From Fasciolopsis buskii (lineage: Eukaryota; Platyhelminthes; Trematoda; Plagiorchiida; Fasciolidae), in the NCBI GenBank assembly GCA_008360955.1, contig LUCM01010445.1:126376-190375 (forward strand): 64,000 nt of DNA, in the 5' to 3' direction. Within the stretch, counting starts at the first letter, position 1. The number at the start of each line of letters is the position of its first letter. The position numbers and the translations under genes are program-made. Positions 48,590 through 60,078 of the stretch are shown here, in pieces. The notes under the pieces are model-generated. The model was not told where the DNA came from and searched no databases. It saw only the letters and a list, made by a program, of their open reading frames with translations.

Positions 48590-51070
48590 GACACAACTTA
48601 CACATTCATCCCCAGGACACAAACGAGTTTCGTTGGGGCGACGTGGCCATCCTCATTCTAGAATGGAACAGACGTATTGAAGCCCGGGCCACATTGTGCA
48701 CTCAAGACGTCCAAGTACATGCAGTCTCTCTGTAAACTTCACTTAACAGGTCAACGTGGCTCGTGTATATAGGGTCCCAGGTGCTGACTAGAGCAAGGAT
48801 TCGTTGCTCCTGAAAGCTCTGAAAAATGTAGTTTGAGGAGACTACCAATGTTCTCATCCTTGGAGACTTCGACCTGACACCCTAGGAGTACGTCTTTGCT
48901 AGGAGAGCTTTTGTTTGAACGGAAGGCATCATCGAACAACTGGTACTGAATACATGGCGTTAGCATATAAGAGAGGATACCAGGTGCGAGCATGGTCACA
49001 AGATGCCACTATTGGATTTTGCAATCACAGGCCAGGTAAATAAAGTTGGAGAACTCCACTTTCTATCCCAGTGAGGCAACAGTTACCCCGCAACAGTGAA
49101 AATCAATGTGCTGCGCCATTTGAGGACTGCCCTGAAATGGGCAAAATCTTCAACAGTGTTGACTTGGTTATGTTCCCAGGCAGAGCAGCGAAGCTACCCT
49201 TGGACATCTCAGATCAGGCTGAGGTGAGGAAAAGAGGGAGTGTGTGCAGGCAATGTCTACAGACCCAATATTAATTTGCATCTTAGAAAATTAGGAGCCG
49301 TATGACGAAGATATCTCGGCCTAGGGCATCCATCGCAAGGGCGACTGGGTCTTGAAATCAATGGTGGAGGGTGTGCAACAATACATTAGACCAGAGAAAC
49401 TTGATTCGGCAAGCAAATATTTGGAAAAGTGCAGTAAGGCTGACCCTAGTTGAAAAAACAAGTATGAGCTTAAGCTGCCACAATATTCCAAATGTCAACT
49501 GAAAAGCTAGTCCAACGTGCAATCAAAAAGTCTGCTCAGGACTGGTGTCGGTCCTTCTTACTTTGGGAGGTCGGCCATCAAGGATGACCTGATCAAAGCC
49601 AAATATTTGGTTAGGTAATTCGTAGCGCTCGCTGGGTTAACATAGGAGGCCCCGGTGCCTTGGCAACAGTCCATCAGAAACCTGTTGACAACGGACGGGG
49701 ATGTACTTGGGCAACTGGAGTGGTTACCATCCAACGGGTCATCATCAAGTCATTGGTCAGCATCATCGCTAGCCCGGGGGGCAATCTACTCCAGGCCAGC
49801 AGAGAACAGGCGAACTGCCAAAGGATAGAATGGTTCAGCGGATTTAACCACACATAGAAGAGACATGAGGTTCGCCATGGGAAAGCCTCAGGTCATTCGG
49901 CCTCAATAGCATTTTGTGTGAGATGACGAGGTTAATCCGGGCCATATCCTCCAAAACCCAGATGGGCACCCCATGCTCTCCCTAAAGCAGCTGGTCTTCA
50001 TGAAAAATAGTTCTTGTCTCAACAATTTATTGTGGTTCTTGTCTGAAGCCGCTGGTAAACTGGGTGAGGGTAAGCAGGTTGGCGCATGTCACCTTGACTT
50101 CAGCAAGGCGTTTGGTTAGTTGAATCATCGTCTGCTTCTAATGAAGTTAGTATCATTTGGGTCCAGTGGGGGAAGGCGTTTCTTACCAGAAGGACATTTT
50201 ACGTCAGTATGTCGGTTAAGTTCTCAGTCAACCTTGACGTAAAGAGCGGCGCTCCGCGAGGGTCGGCGTTAGAGACCCCTTTGTTCTTGCTCCTCACAGA
50301 TGACCCGGCTTTGTCTCCAAAATCATACAGCCATTTCGTCGCCGGCGACGTCAAAGTGGTGGGGCCTTCGGGGAGTAATGCCGTCTGAGTTGCCGTATAT
50401 TTGGCTAACAACTGGAATTTGCCAGCCAGAAGCGAGCAAAAGCCTGTTGTTACCCCGAAGCGTGGAAATTCTCAGACTATTACGCGGCAGGTAACTGCCT
50501 ACTATGAAAGCGTTAGCAGGGTGAAGGGCCCATGGACAAGTAAGTCAAACTTTAAACGAATGGACCGGTGTGCCGTGGCAGCCCGAAAGGAGAGATGAAC
50601 GTCGTGGAAAGCAGAGAATGTTGTCTTGCCGCAGGTGGGAGTTGTCAACACTGTGAAAGACCACGGTTAGAACCCACTCGGAATGCTGTGTTCATTCTTG
50701 GTCTACATTAGTTGAAAAGGACCCTGCTTGCCTAGAGCAGATGCAGTGGTTTTCCGGGAGGACGAATGAGTCATGGGGTAAAAACTAATACAATCAATGA
50801 CCCTTCGGCTTGGATCTTCTCTATATGGGAAGAAGACACTGAGGAGATACATGGAAGGCTTTAGGATCGCACATGGTTTATCAGGTATTAGCCTCACTAA
50901 GGTTTTACCAAAAAGAAGTTCACTGTCGCACACGTAGTCACGATAGCAAGTATGCAGCAGCAAGTTTCAGACGGTTGGATAGGTCACGTTGCCTTAGCAA
51001 CAAGGTCGAATGCCTATGAGGACGACAGCGTAGAGACTGTAAATCACGCATAGTTTGGATTCGTTTAGTC
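48590..51070 (+). pseudogene. LINE E, decayed CR1/Jockey-type ORF2
   Basis: The remnants are in order on the plus strand. Endonuclease: VARVYRVPGAD near 48755, VLILGDFDLTP near 48850 (GDFN altered to GDFD), and LLDFAITGQVNKVGEL near 49012. RT: SSCLNNLLWFLSEAAG near 50010, motif A (CHLDFSKAFG, with Asp lost at the last position) near 50090, motif B (KSGAPRGSALETPLF) near 50240, and motif C reading FVAGDVKVV near 50335, so one catalytic Asp is Gly. C-terminal part: MEGFRIAHGLSGISLTK near 50850-50900, followed by KRSSLSHT. Stops and shifts are frequent. The family is distinct from CR1 copies A-C. Confidence 0.65.
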
Positions 51071-52977
51071 AGGCGTTAGATCGAAAATGGGGTGATCTGT
51101 GTCCCAGAGTAAGGCAATAAGGGGTAATTTGTTGATGCTCATTCGATTGTCCTTTTCACGTTATTGACTCTAACTGCGAACGCTTGCAACTCATAATCTC
51201 GTAATCATGGTGCGACGAGTTACCCTTTTTTGCTTTTCTTCTGGTGAGAGCTATTGGGCCAGGCCTGTGAAAGGTGGATGCTCCGTGGGATTGTATATTA
51301 GTGGAAGAATTCTGGACAAAAAATGGCACACGCCAAAACTTGTCCCATGGAAACTGGAGTGAACCGCGTTGTGGCCTGATAGCTGGGATCAGAAAGGCCG
51401 AGATTAGAGAATCCGGGAACGCACGAAGTCAATGGGGAATAAGGAGTGCCCAACGGTAAGTGACAACATATTTTTGTTCTCAAGCGACCATTTCTTTTCG
51501 ACGGGAGCCAATAATGAGCATCTTTGCCTCGAATTCTACTTAACTCAAGGCTGCCATAATCTATGAATAGGCCAACTGGGAAAGGATTACAGGTTAGAGG
51601 TTCAGTGCAAAGCCCTGGACAGGACGAAAATGTGTGGGACCTATATGCCCCAAAGGCAGGGCGATAACATGGATCAATGAAATACTTGTAATGCGTGTGC
51701 ATGTGGGGCATGAGAAAGGACACTTGTGAGCCGCAATGTCAGAATGACAAGTAAAGCCTGATTTGCCTAACCTGCAAAAAGCACGCACGAAGTGTCATCC
51801 TGAGGAACACTCGGATAAGCCGAAGGCAAACCGTGCCGCAGGTAGATGACTAAGGAAGCGTCGAGTTGGGTGAAACTGATCGCACTGACTTCCAAAGATG
51901 CAAAAGGTAAGTACTACCTGTTGCCCAACAAGGACGAATGGGTTGTAACTTGCAGTAGACTACGAGCGTAATAGCGTGGGTTCTGCTGACCGGATGGGAC
52001 CGGAAGCAATGAAACCCTGGGAGAATATGGGCGTTTACGGCGGTAAAATAGAAGTATTATCACGGCGGGCAACAAAAGTAGATAAAAGCAAGCGAAGAGT
52101 GAGACAAGAGCCAAAAAGGGGCTTACAAAGGGCAATAGCAGAAACAAGACCTGAGAACCTAAGAATTGGAAAATGCTATCCATCTGGATGCGAACTACTC
52201 GGGAATAAGCGCAAGTCTGCGGGATGTAAAGCAAGCCCTGAATCCAATGAGCCGGGCCTAAATAGTGTGCAGAAATTCAGCAATATCGCATTGAGTAGGA
52301 ATCGCAATGTCGTCGTCCATGGGATTCTGGAGCTCCTCATGAAGGAGGGGCGCAGGGGGAAAAGGCTATAGGGTGCCAAACGGCGGAAATACCGGGGTAC
52401 GCTGCAATTAAAAGGGCTATTTGCTTGGGAAAATGGCAGGAAGTGAACGACTCGAGGTGCCATGCTCCACGGCCAACAGTTGTGGGGCACGTCAATCCAC
52501 TACATAGGGCCCGGTTCTTGGCGTTAGCCGGTAGAATAAAATCAATTATCAGTGGTGTGATTACCTTGGAGCTGGATGATGCTACCATAATCAAGATCAG
52601 GATGCGAAGCGAGTGTCGTCAGGATTCAGTACTTAGTGGCTCCAAGTCCGCAAATTGTGAATCCACAAGTTTAGTGAGAGAGGGCAATTTTATGTTACTC
52701 CGTGCGGTATGGCTGCAGGCGGACGCAATGGGCCGGTGCAATTTGGGCCACTAAGGCTGGATCAGAAATCAATGTCTGTAATGCGTCGGAAGAAACAAAA
52801 CAAGAACCCCGTGAGTGTGGGTGCGGCGGTTGAGCTCTCGGCTATCATGCAAAAAAACAGACAAGGGACTCGAGAGTAAGTCCTGAGCACGCGACACCCC
52901 CGCCTGTTCGGCAGCGAAGTGGAAGGGGAGGGGAAGAAAAAGGGGGACCTACAAAAATGTTGCAGTTTTGGGTGATA
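51071..52977. other. Unassigned; possible ORF1 region of LINE L
   Basis: A 131-codon plus frame at 51976-52371 contains RSKR-type basic stretches and NVVVHGILE. The latter resembles the N(V/I)VVxGIPE block of LINE ORF1 proteins. It lies 0.6 kb upstream of the LINE L endonuclease. This is suggestive only; the rest is unrecognised. Confidence 0.3.
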
Positions 52978-53430
52978 AGTGGACGGAGTTACAGACCAGG
53001 TCTCTGGATGTTGATGTGGTGGCTATTACTGAGACTTAGTTGCGGCCAGGGGAGGGGGACAATTAATTAATGGCGCACTATTCCCCTTTCTTTAGAATGG
53101 ATAGAATGGCAGGCCTCCAATACCGGAGGGATTTTAGAGCCTCCGAGACTGGCTGAGTTTGCGAGGCGGCCCAAGAAAGTACCTTTCGGCATTAACTGTT
53201 GCATTTTATGCACTGAAGTGGGGTGGTTCCACATGTAACCCCAGGAACTCGATGGCGATTAGGCCAGGTATCTTCAGTCCTTGACTTGTTGTCAACTATA
53301 ACATCGAATAATATAGGAAGTTTTGAGTTGGAACATCCAATATGTAGGAGAGACTATGGCGTAATCCGCATGCGAATGAGCCCGTGGGGACTGGTAGCCA
53401 TGATAAATATGGCAGGGACTTCCCATTAAT
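52978..53430 (+). pseudogene. LINE L, endonuclease part (left side of a split LINE)
   Basis: The plus strand reads KWTELQTRSLDVDVVAITET near 52980-53033, the start of a LINE AP-endonuclease; the Trp codon of ETW has become a stop. About 190 bases later the C-terminal endonuclease block appears: TPGTRWRLGQVSSVLDLL near 53235 and RDYGVIRMRM near 53350, where SDHG is usual. The centre of the domain, including GDFN, is missing, so there is an internal deletion. The RT that should follow is found only at 58.4 kb, beyond a BEL/Pao element. Confidence 0.6.
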
Positions 53431-53490
53431 ATATAAAGGTAGAATTCTGGCCTCGAGTTTCCAGATTCGGTGGGAAGTAGAAATGGGTAG

Positions 53491-53697
53491 TGCAACGACC
53501 AAAGGTTCGAGTCTTTGTACGGGTGAAGTCGATCGGCGATTTACAACGCGATTCGCGAAAAACAAATGTCCTGCATTCTAGCTAGCGCTCAGAAACCTCA
53601 AAAACAACGCGTAGCCCAGTTTGACGAGAAGCCGAAGAAAGGACGAGACTTTTCCGCAAATTCTACGGTACTATTTGCGAGTCAAAACTTATGCACA
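53491..53697 (-). repeat. Putative 3' LTR of the BEL/Pao element
   Basis: A directly repeated sequence shared with 57889-58083: TTCGAGTCTT, GAAGTCGA.C..CGATT.ACA, CGCGATTCGC, then AGAAA.CTCA and AGTTTGACG against AATTTGACG. Both copies start with TG and can be ended at CA. Identity is low (old), and the outer ends and a target-site duplication could not be fixed. Confidence 0.5.
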
Positions 53698-53984
53698 CTA
53701 CAACCCTAACTTTGAAAGTGAGCTTCAGTTACTTTCCAGCCAAAACGGTAATTAAAAATGGGACAAAACCCGCGCAAAATATGGACGTTTGATGAGAGAG
53801 AATAGATGGAAGGTACCTGTCCCGTGGTTCAAGCAATTTCAAGAGGTTCCGCATGCCTGATCAGGTCCAAAATCACTGCCTGAGCGTGACAACCAAAAAT
53901 CGATGTAAACATAAGGAACGTCAACAATCGACCAACCTGAGCTACAAAACGAAAGTGAACTATAACAAAACAAGCCGCCCTAAT

Positions 53985-54960
53985 TTAAGCGACCCGTGAC
54001 TGCGCCAAATCCCCGTAAAATAATCTTAAATAAGGAACACAGGAATGAAACAACGAAGGGCTAGAAGAGGGTGGATTTAAATACCCCTGGATCTCCCTAA
54101 CCCGCAAGCATTCTCCAAATTTCATTTGATAGAGACGGATTATAATGTCTTTCACCTCTGAGACAGCAGAGGAATTTGGTGCCCTTGTTGCTGTATATCT
54201 CTCTCGATGCCGCTCATCTGCCCACAAACCTTATCAAAGCAATGATAAAGGACTCAGTGTCCAGCTTGAATGCGACTTCCAGGTAAACGGCTCGGGTTCG
54301 TAGGCAGGTAAAAAAAACAGTCGTAACTCTCCTCTAGCTTTCGGATGTTGCCAACCGGGATAGGGTCGAAGTAATCCACCAGTGCAGAGGCGGAACTCCA
54401 CCAGCCTTGATCCGTCCGACAAAAGGGAGGTGGAGCCATCAGCTGCTGCTCAACAGGAGCGTCATTCTGCGGCATATTTCATATATTCCCTTTACTCTTT
54501 TCATGGAGCTGTTCCCCTAAATGATCTAGTAATGCTCTCTCACAGCTGGTATGGCGTGCGAGATGCCCACATGACCGTCCTTACTACGGCAATGGGTGAT
54601 TATCAGGTCTGTTATTTATAGGAGATTGGGCATGATTACTTAGTGCTTAAAACCAGCTGGGTAACTCACGCACGCTAGTAAACCCCCAATGCACAGTGGA
54701 TCGTCAGTAACCACTGGACATAACCTCCGCAAAGAAGGTTGCTTACCCCAAGCTCTTGCCTGCATCATGTCACCAAACGCCTCCTTCTGTATCACCTTGA
54801 TCACTCCTAGTCTAACTTGGTTTGTTTCTTCAAGTGATGAGTTACTCACCTTCACTATGGCATCATTTCTGGTGGAGCTCATAGTACGGATGTGAGACAG
54901 GAATCTAATAAGCCACGCTACAGCTTTCTGCAGTTTTGGCCGGTCTGAATATCGCCGCAA
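53985..54960 (-). pseudogene. BEL/Pao integrase region
   Basis: On the minus strand the order is as follows. An N-terminal helix block (KLQKAVAWLIRFL) lies near 54930. The HHCC zinc-finger region comes next (GHVGISHAIPAVREHY, then CRRMT) across about 54590-54460. The catalytic core has VDYFDP near 54375, where DYFGP is usual. Then TRAVYLEVAFKLDTESF lies near 54290-54240, and YSNKGTKF near 54180, where the family has YSDNGTNF. The second catalytic Asp is thus Asn. A YLNPPSSSP remnant near 54095 corresponds to the FNPPxAPH block. Stops and frame changes occur throughout, and the C-terminal part is missing. Integrase joins element DNA to the host genome; this copy cannot. Confidence 0.75.
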
Positions 54961-55319
54961 AGGCTACCAGAGACTTGGGCACGAACCGGCAAAGTTAACT
55001 GCGACTGTACCCCTTTATATTCTACTCCGTCGGGAGGAACAACAAACGTAGACAGGTGGAGGGGATGTATGCAATTATGCTGGAACGTTGGGCCAGTTGA
55101 CCAAATTCATAATTGGCACTCACTCGACGCCCATCTGGATGCAAGGTGGGCGGTGGTCTTCGGTTTGGACGACACTGAAATGTGACGGGGTGGTATATTC
55201 GTGGATAAAGCCCAGCCGGTTGGTCGCGAAGATACTGAAATGGACTAATTATTAGCTATGTAGTTAAGAACAGTGATTGGGTCCTTCCAGCACTGCACCT
55301 TTCAAAAGGCAATGGATGA

Positions 55320-56249
55320 AGCTCTCTTTACCAACTACCCAACCTGTATCTCAGTGACCGCTACCGACAGCACAAACCTGGGTATTGTTGCACGTTTAAC
55401 GGGTGCCACCCCGGACTTACTGAAGCGCAAGAAACCGCACGCTGATGTGTTTGCGGGCACTGACGAGGAGAATGCCACAATACCGTATCCGTTACCTGGT
55501 GAGTCTCAAAACACGTGCAACTCCTTGGACCCGACGTCCTTTTTCCCTCTAGTAAGCTTCTCAGTATCCTATTCCCTCCATATTTTCTCATAAACGTAAC
55601 CCAGCCCACAGTGGTTGGCGGTGCAGTCTGGGACTATACGCAGTTCATCCAGCTTTCCGGGGTGGACCATTAAGTGTTGGGGCAGATACCACCGAAATTG
55701 CCAATTGTGCCTTGAATAACGCGACGGAGTTGCTGTAGCGTGCCACCTTTCAACCTTCTTTTCCATGGGTTGCGCGTACCTTGTGTGTTTGTTCTCAAAC
55801 CCTGCCAAGTTGCAATTGGTGAACCTCCTTAAGTGCAGACGCATAGATGCCGGGCCCTTCACTGAGTACTCTTACTGAGTGCCATTTATCTAACGACAAC
55901 ACTTCTGTGAAATCTATTTCGTATATCCTTTCTAGTAGCTCCGTTAATCCAACATCCCCGGTGGACACGCGGTTGACCAACTTAATCTTGCAGGCTGCTT
56001 AGCTAGACGGACCGAATTCCACCCTTTCCAGCAACAAATGCGCAAGACATAGGGGCTTTTTCTCCCGCCCAGCCTCAGTTCCAGAAACAAATGAGCTTCT
56101 GGGACGTCACATTCAATTAAAACCAGACCTCCAATCGAAATCTCAGCGAAGCGGGGCCAGTGTCTAATCTCTTCAGATAAAATTTTAGTCTGCCTTATTA
56201 TCAGCGGCTCTCTGACAGCCAAGGCACTTTCAGTGTTCACCGGCTTCAA
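55320..56249 (-). pseudogene. BEL/Pao reverse transcriptase N-terminal region and RNase H, RT core deleted
   Basis: The block before the RT is clear: WPRFAEISI near 56150, LIECDVPEAH near 56105 and LRLGGRKSPYVLR near 56070, as in Pao polyproteins. Then LLERIYEIDFTEV lies near 55930. The RT entry block (WYLPQHLMVHPGKLDELRIV, then DCTANHCG) lies at 55690-55610. After that the sequence goes within about 100 bases to an RNase H-like block: LHVF.DSPGNGYGI near 55515 and KSGVAPVKRATIPRF near 55400. The RT palm with its catalytic YxDD box, normally some 200 or more residues, is absent. This is an internal deletion, not just decay. Confidence 0.72.
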
Positions 56250-56267
56250 CTCGCCCGTTGGCGATAT

Positions 56268-56486
56268 TTAAAACGCGCGTCTTACTGAGCTGATTCTCGC
56301 GGACCAACTGACCGTTTTTATTGTCAAAGGCTCAATTATCTGCCTCATATTCAACTGAGTTACTTCCTCCGAGTTGATGAGGGCCGTGTCAGATCCGTTA
56401 TCTAACACTGCGCAGTCTATCCTCCATCGATCAGCGGATTTCCACCCGACGGTAACGATACCCAATGAGACGAAGCCTCTCTGCAA
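56268..56486 (-). pseudogene. BEL/Pao aspartic protease domain
   Basis: The frame contains CAVLDNGSDTALI near 56405, the D[S/N]GSD active-site loop of the retropepsin-like (DUF1758) domain in BEL/Pao polyproteins. ITxTV-like strands follow (LTIKTVSW). The catalytic Asp is present. The protease cuts the Gag-Pol polyprotein. It lies between the zinc knuckles upstream and the RT region downstream, in the family order. Confidence 0.7.
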
Positions 56487-56539
56487 TTTAGTAGCTGTTC
56501 ATTGCCCTTTGCCTGCCATGCTATTTCGTTCATCGAGTC

Positions 56540-57880
56540 ACCCAGCGTTCGCATGTAGTAGCTGACGTTGCTGGCTGCCACAGCTTACTACAGTGCACCT
56601 AAATCCGTTACTGTCTTCTCCTGCAAGATGACTACCTCTTAGGCAAAAGAAACAAAACCCAAGTCTTCGGGCCCCTTTCCCAGCGAGCTGTTGCTTCCGG
56701 TCCCAGGAATATAAGGCATGTTGCCGCAAGATGCCTTTCCTTGCACCACACGCGCTGCTTTTGCCCCTTATCATCGTGCGCCATGAGGTCCACGTTTTTA
56801 CTCATGGCAGGGTGACGGAGAATATCCCCTGCGTGGTGGCATCCAATCCAAAGTTATACTTTCTCCTTGCCGCCAACTGCCCAAAACGGGTCAGTTCTGC
56901 AAGCCTTGGTTACCTTCCGTCCCGAGTTAGCATTTCTACTTTCTCTACCCACATCGATTGCGAGGAATATGGCCGGTACTTCACTATCTCCTCGAGCGTC
57001 GTAAGCGAATCAAGGTCCGCGGTATACTCCATCCGCACTTGGACGATCTTTCAACTTTCCATGCGCATTCCTACTCCAGAGATTGCGCCAGCAAATAATC
57101 GACTGATTTTAATGCTCTTTACCAAACCATCTAGCAGCGATCAAATAATTTTGCTTGGGCTACTGAAGAGATCCTTTAATATCCCACACGCCCATTCATG
57201 TCCAGCCTCAGGAGGGAGAATAACACACGATTCCGTTGCCTCCCTCGACTTCCAATTACAATATTACATTGGGTAGAGAAGACGTTGACAAAAAGTGCCC
57301 ATATGTTTGGAGCTGCCTTATAAGCTTTTAGTAGGAGGTTGGACGCCCGTCAAACGATAGGATCTCAAATCTGAGAAGGTCCACATATTAAGAGATTCTG
57401 GGGGTGATAGACATCGGCAATGCTTTGTTACCGTCAATTAAATCTCTACCCATCTTCGCGGGCAGTTTTGGCATTCTAAGTCCTTACCACTCCATTTCGA
57501 TTGCTCGTTAACAAATTGTAAAACCTTAATATTACATTCGGCGGCCTCCACTAAGAAAGCAGATAATCGATCTCCTAACTCATCGAAAAATTTTAGCTAT
57601 CTCAAGCTCTTGACGAACAGCTAACAATTAACTCATTTGTCTCTCCGTAACGCCTTCAGTTCTTGAGCCAGCCGTTTTTAAGGCGGCGTTCCATCAATGC
57701 GATCGTAGAAGCGCTAGCTTTAGACGCAACACCATGCCGACTGAAAAGATAAACCCTGAAGCCATAAGCAGATAAACTATTTGCAGGGAACTGCCGATTG
57801 CCTGAATCGCCCGTCGTTGGCCTTTGACCAGTTTCGTACGTGTTGCCAAGTAGTGTTTTCACACTCCTTGTAATCGGCAT
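56540..57880 (-). pseudogene. BEL/Pao gag region with zinc knuckles
   Basis: Gag-like remnants. A start codon lies at 57878-57880 (MPITRSVKTLLGN). The mid-Gag block (YIKGSLQ, then YLIAARWFGKEH) is near 57185-57110. Zinc knuckles near 56655-56560 read CFFCLRGSHLA, followed by a VVSCG remnant and QLLH, matching the paired CCHC plus HHPLLH pattern of Pao Gag with several cysteines lost. Several stops separate these blocks. The start codon lies within 10 bases of the putative LTR, leaving no room for a primer-binding site, so either the LTR edge or the start may be wrong. Confidence 0.6.
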
Positions 57881-57888
57881 TGTTAAAG

Positions 57889-58083
57889 TGCTGTACCGAC
57901 TAAGCCTTCGAGTCTTGGTCCGGGAGAAGTCGACCGACGATTCACAGCGCGATTCGCAAAAAATGGATTTCCCAATTTACGTATATCACTTAGAAATCTC
58001 AGAGAAACGTGTGGCCTAATTTGACGCGGAGCCAACTAAGAGCAAAATCTTGGCAACAACCGAGGGAGATGCGACAATCCACA
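57889..58083 (-). repeat. Putative 5' LTR of the BEL/Pao element
   Basis: Direct-repeat partner of 53491-53697, in the same orientation, bounding the Gag-Pol remnants on the far side. For a minus-strand element this is the 5' LTR. No promoter elements were assigned. Confidence 0.5.
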
Positions 58084-58099
58084 GAATTAAACAAAAGGA

Positions 58100-60078
58100 C
58101 CTAACACCATGATGGGGACATAGAATTACGGGAGCCAGAAAGCGGGAACTGCGCTTTCATAAGAATTAAGGACACATGTCTGACGAGATAACCTGGGCTA
58201 AATAACGGAGAGAAAGAGGATGTCGCACATTCATCGACAGTGCCTTACTTCCCACGATATGCGGAGGTCTGGGGCCGCTGCGAGTGACTACAGAGCCTAT
58301 TTTAATTACGCGCCATCTATGGGAACTTTGTGAAAGGCAGTGGGTGGAATGAACAATCACTTGTGAATTAGATCGGCCGGTAATCAAGAGAAAACCGACT
58401 GTTTGTTGGAGTTTTCCGGGCAGTATTGGGCGGGATCAAGGGACGCAGGGACAAGCAATAAGTCCCGTTACCCTTAAGGTGGAGATGCCGGACGAAGCGA
58501 TCACCGAGGGAGAAGTGTGAGACAGCCTGAAAATGGGGGCGTCGAAAACGACAGGGCCTGATGGGATCTACCCAGTCTGTGAAGGAGGTCGTGGTGGCAC
58601 AGGTCTCTAATGCATCACTAGACGAGGGACGGCTTCCGCGGGCTGGTTGGCGTCGACAGTAATACAGGTGCATAAAGGAGGGGACAGATAGAGCTTTTGC
58701 AACTATAGAGTGGTGGGTCTGTCATCCACCGTGCTGGACACTCTTGAGAATGTATTTCACCGCAGGATAGTCAATCATCTAAATGCCCAAAGGTTAGTGA
58801 TGGCGCAGCAACTTGGTTTATGGCAAAAACGTTCCTGTCTGACCAACGTGTTAAGCTTCCTGGACGAAGCAACAGGTAGGATGGGCAGGGGCGAAAGAGT
58901 ATGAGCCCACCATGTGGACTAAATGACGTAAGGAGTGTATCGAAAAATCGATGCGCCGTGTATTAGTTTTCAATTGTGAATGATAGTGTTAATAACACAG
59001 CGTTGCTGATAGATGTAATGCGCCAACGGTTCGACTACCGTGGGTAGTCTTTCTCAAGGCAAGTTTTACAATCAAATCTGCCATGTGGACTTTCCGTGAT
59101 CCATAGGCACCTTGAGAAGAAGGCGAAGGCTTTCTGGCTGGAAGCTAAGGTGACCAACTTGATAGCACAAAGTGTGAAGGGCAGGTCTTTCAAAGTGAGA
59201 GGTAAGAGCGTCTATCGGATAAGGGAATCCTATGAAGCCGCGTGCCTCATGGGTCTGTCTTAGGGCCACTGCTCTTCTTGATCTATGTCAACGACATAGC
59301 TAATGGATTTCAAAATCCGTGTCCGGTGTTTGTCGACGATATCAAAATACTAAGAACAGCAAACAGTGAGACTATCCAGAGGGATCTGGTTAAAGCTTAC
59401 CACTGGTCGGCCAGCTGGGATCTTCCTTTGTACTTGGGCAAATGTCAGCAGCTCATGGAAGGTGAAGCGAATTCCCCTCGCCACGGGTTCACCCGGGAAT
59501 CAGGTCGAAATGGAACACACTCAGCAAGCAGGAGACCTCGGGATAGTCGCGAGTACAGACTTCAAACTTAGTCTTTAATGTCAGAAGGCAACCAAGAACT
59601 CATGGGGTGCGCTACGCCAACCTAAGAGGACCGTTCTTCTGCCGCTGTTCAAGGCATTTTCCCGACCGCACTTGGAATTCTTTGCTCAGGCCTGGAGACC
59701 ACATTTGGTAAAAGATAGTAAAATGCGTGTTTGTAGCTAGTGGTTTTTGTATTTGAGGCACATGGGGTACGAGCAGAGGCTGAGGGTGCCCGGCGTGTAC
59801 TTGATGGAAATAGTTACGGAAAAAGGTGACTTAATACAGACCCACAAGTTCGTAAGGGGCCTGGCAGAGATACGGGGTCACCTTGGAGCCCTATTCCAGG
59901 TAAGGGGAACGAAACAGTTAAAGGGAAAGGGAAGACGATTGTGCAAGAGTATGTAACCACCGAGTTGAGGAGCAAATCGTTTGCAGTACGAGTGGTGAAT
60001 GGCTGGAACAAGCTATCGGAGGAGATGGTAGATATAAGATCAGTGCGGGAATTCAAAGGAAGACTAGAAAACATATGA
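58100..60078 (+). pseudogene. LINE L, linker and reverse transcriptase part (right side of a split LINE)
   Basis: RT remnants on the plus strand. TTGPDGIYPV lies near 58550. LENVFHRRIVNHLNAQRLV and QKRSCLTNVLSFLDEATG lie at 58740-58880. After the insert at 58921-59080, HVDFP remains of motif A near 59082. KGRSFKVRGKSVYRIRESYE lies near 59180, motif B remains (HGSVLGPLLFLIYVNDIANG) at 59245, and motif C as FVDDIKILR near 59330 keeps both catalytic Asp. The C-terminal region has EKGDLIQTHKFVRGL near 59820 and SFAVRVVNGWNKLSEEM near 59980, ending at the stop at 60076-60078. Combined with the endonuclease at 53.0-53.4 kb it would form one LINE. Confidence 0.72.
58921..59080 (+). mobile_element. 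SINE-like repeat S, copy 2, with 11-bp target-site duplication
   Basis: The 160-base segment is flanked by perfect direct repeats CCATGTGGACT at 58910-58920 and 59081-59091. It interrupts the LINE L reading frame at RT motif A. Its first 70 bases match the copy at 18413-18490. It contains GGTTCGACTACC near 59029, a B-box-like sequence. The ends are not inverted repeats. Length, TSD length and lack of inverted ends fit a SINE moved by LINE machinery. Confidence 0.7.

Noticed and set aside
51298..51723. 141-codon minus-strand frame as a gene
   Set aside because: Lies antisense between LINE E and LINE L remains and has no family features.
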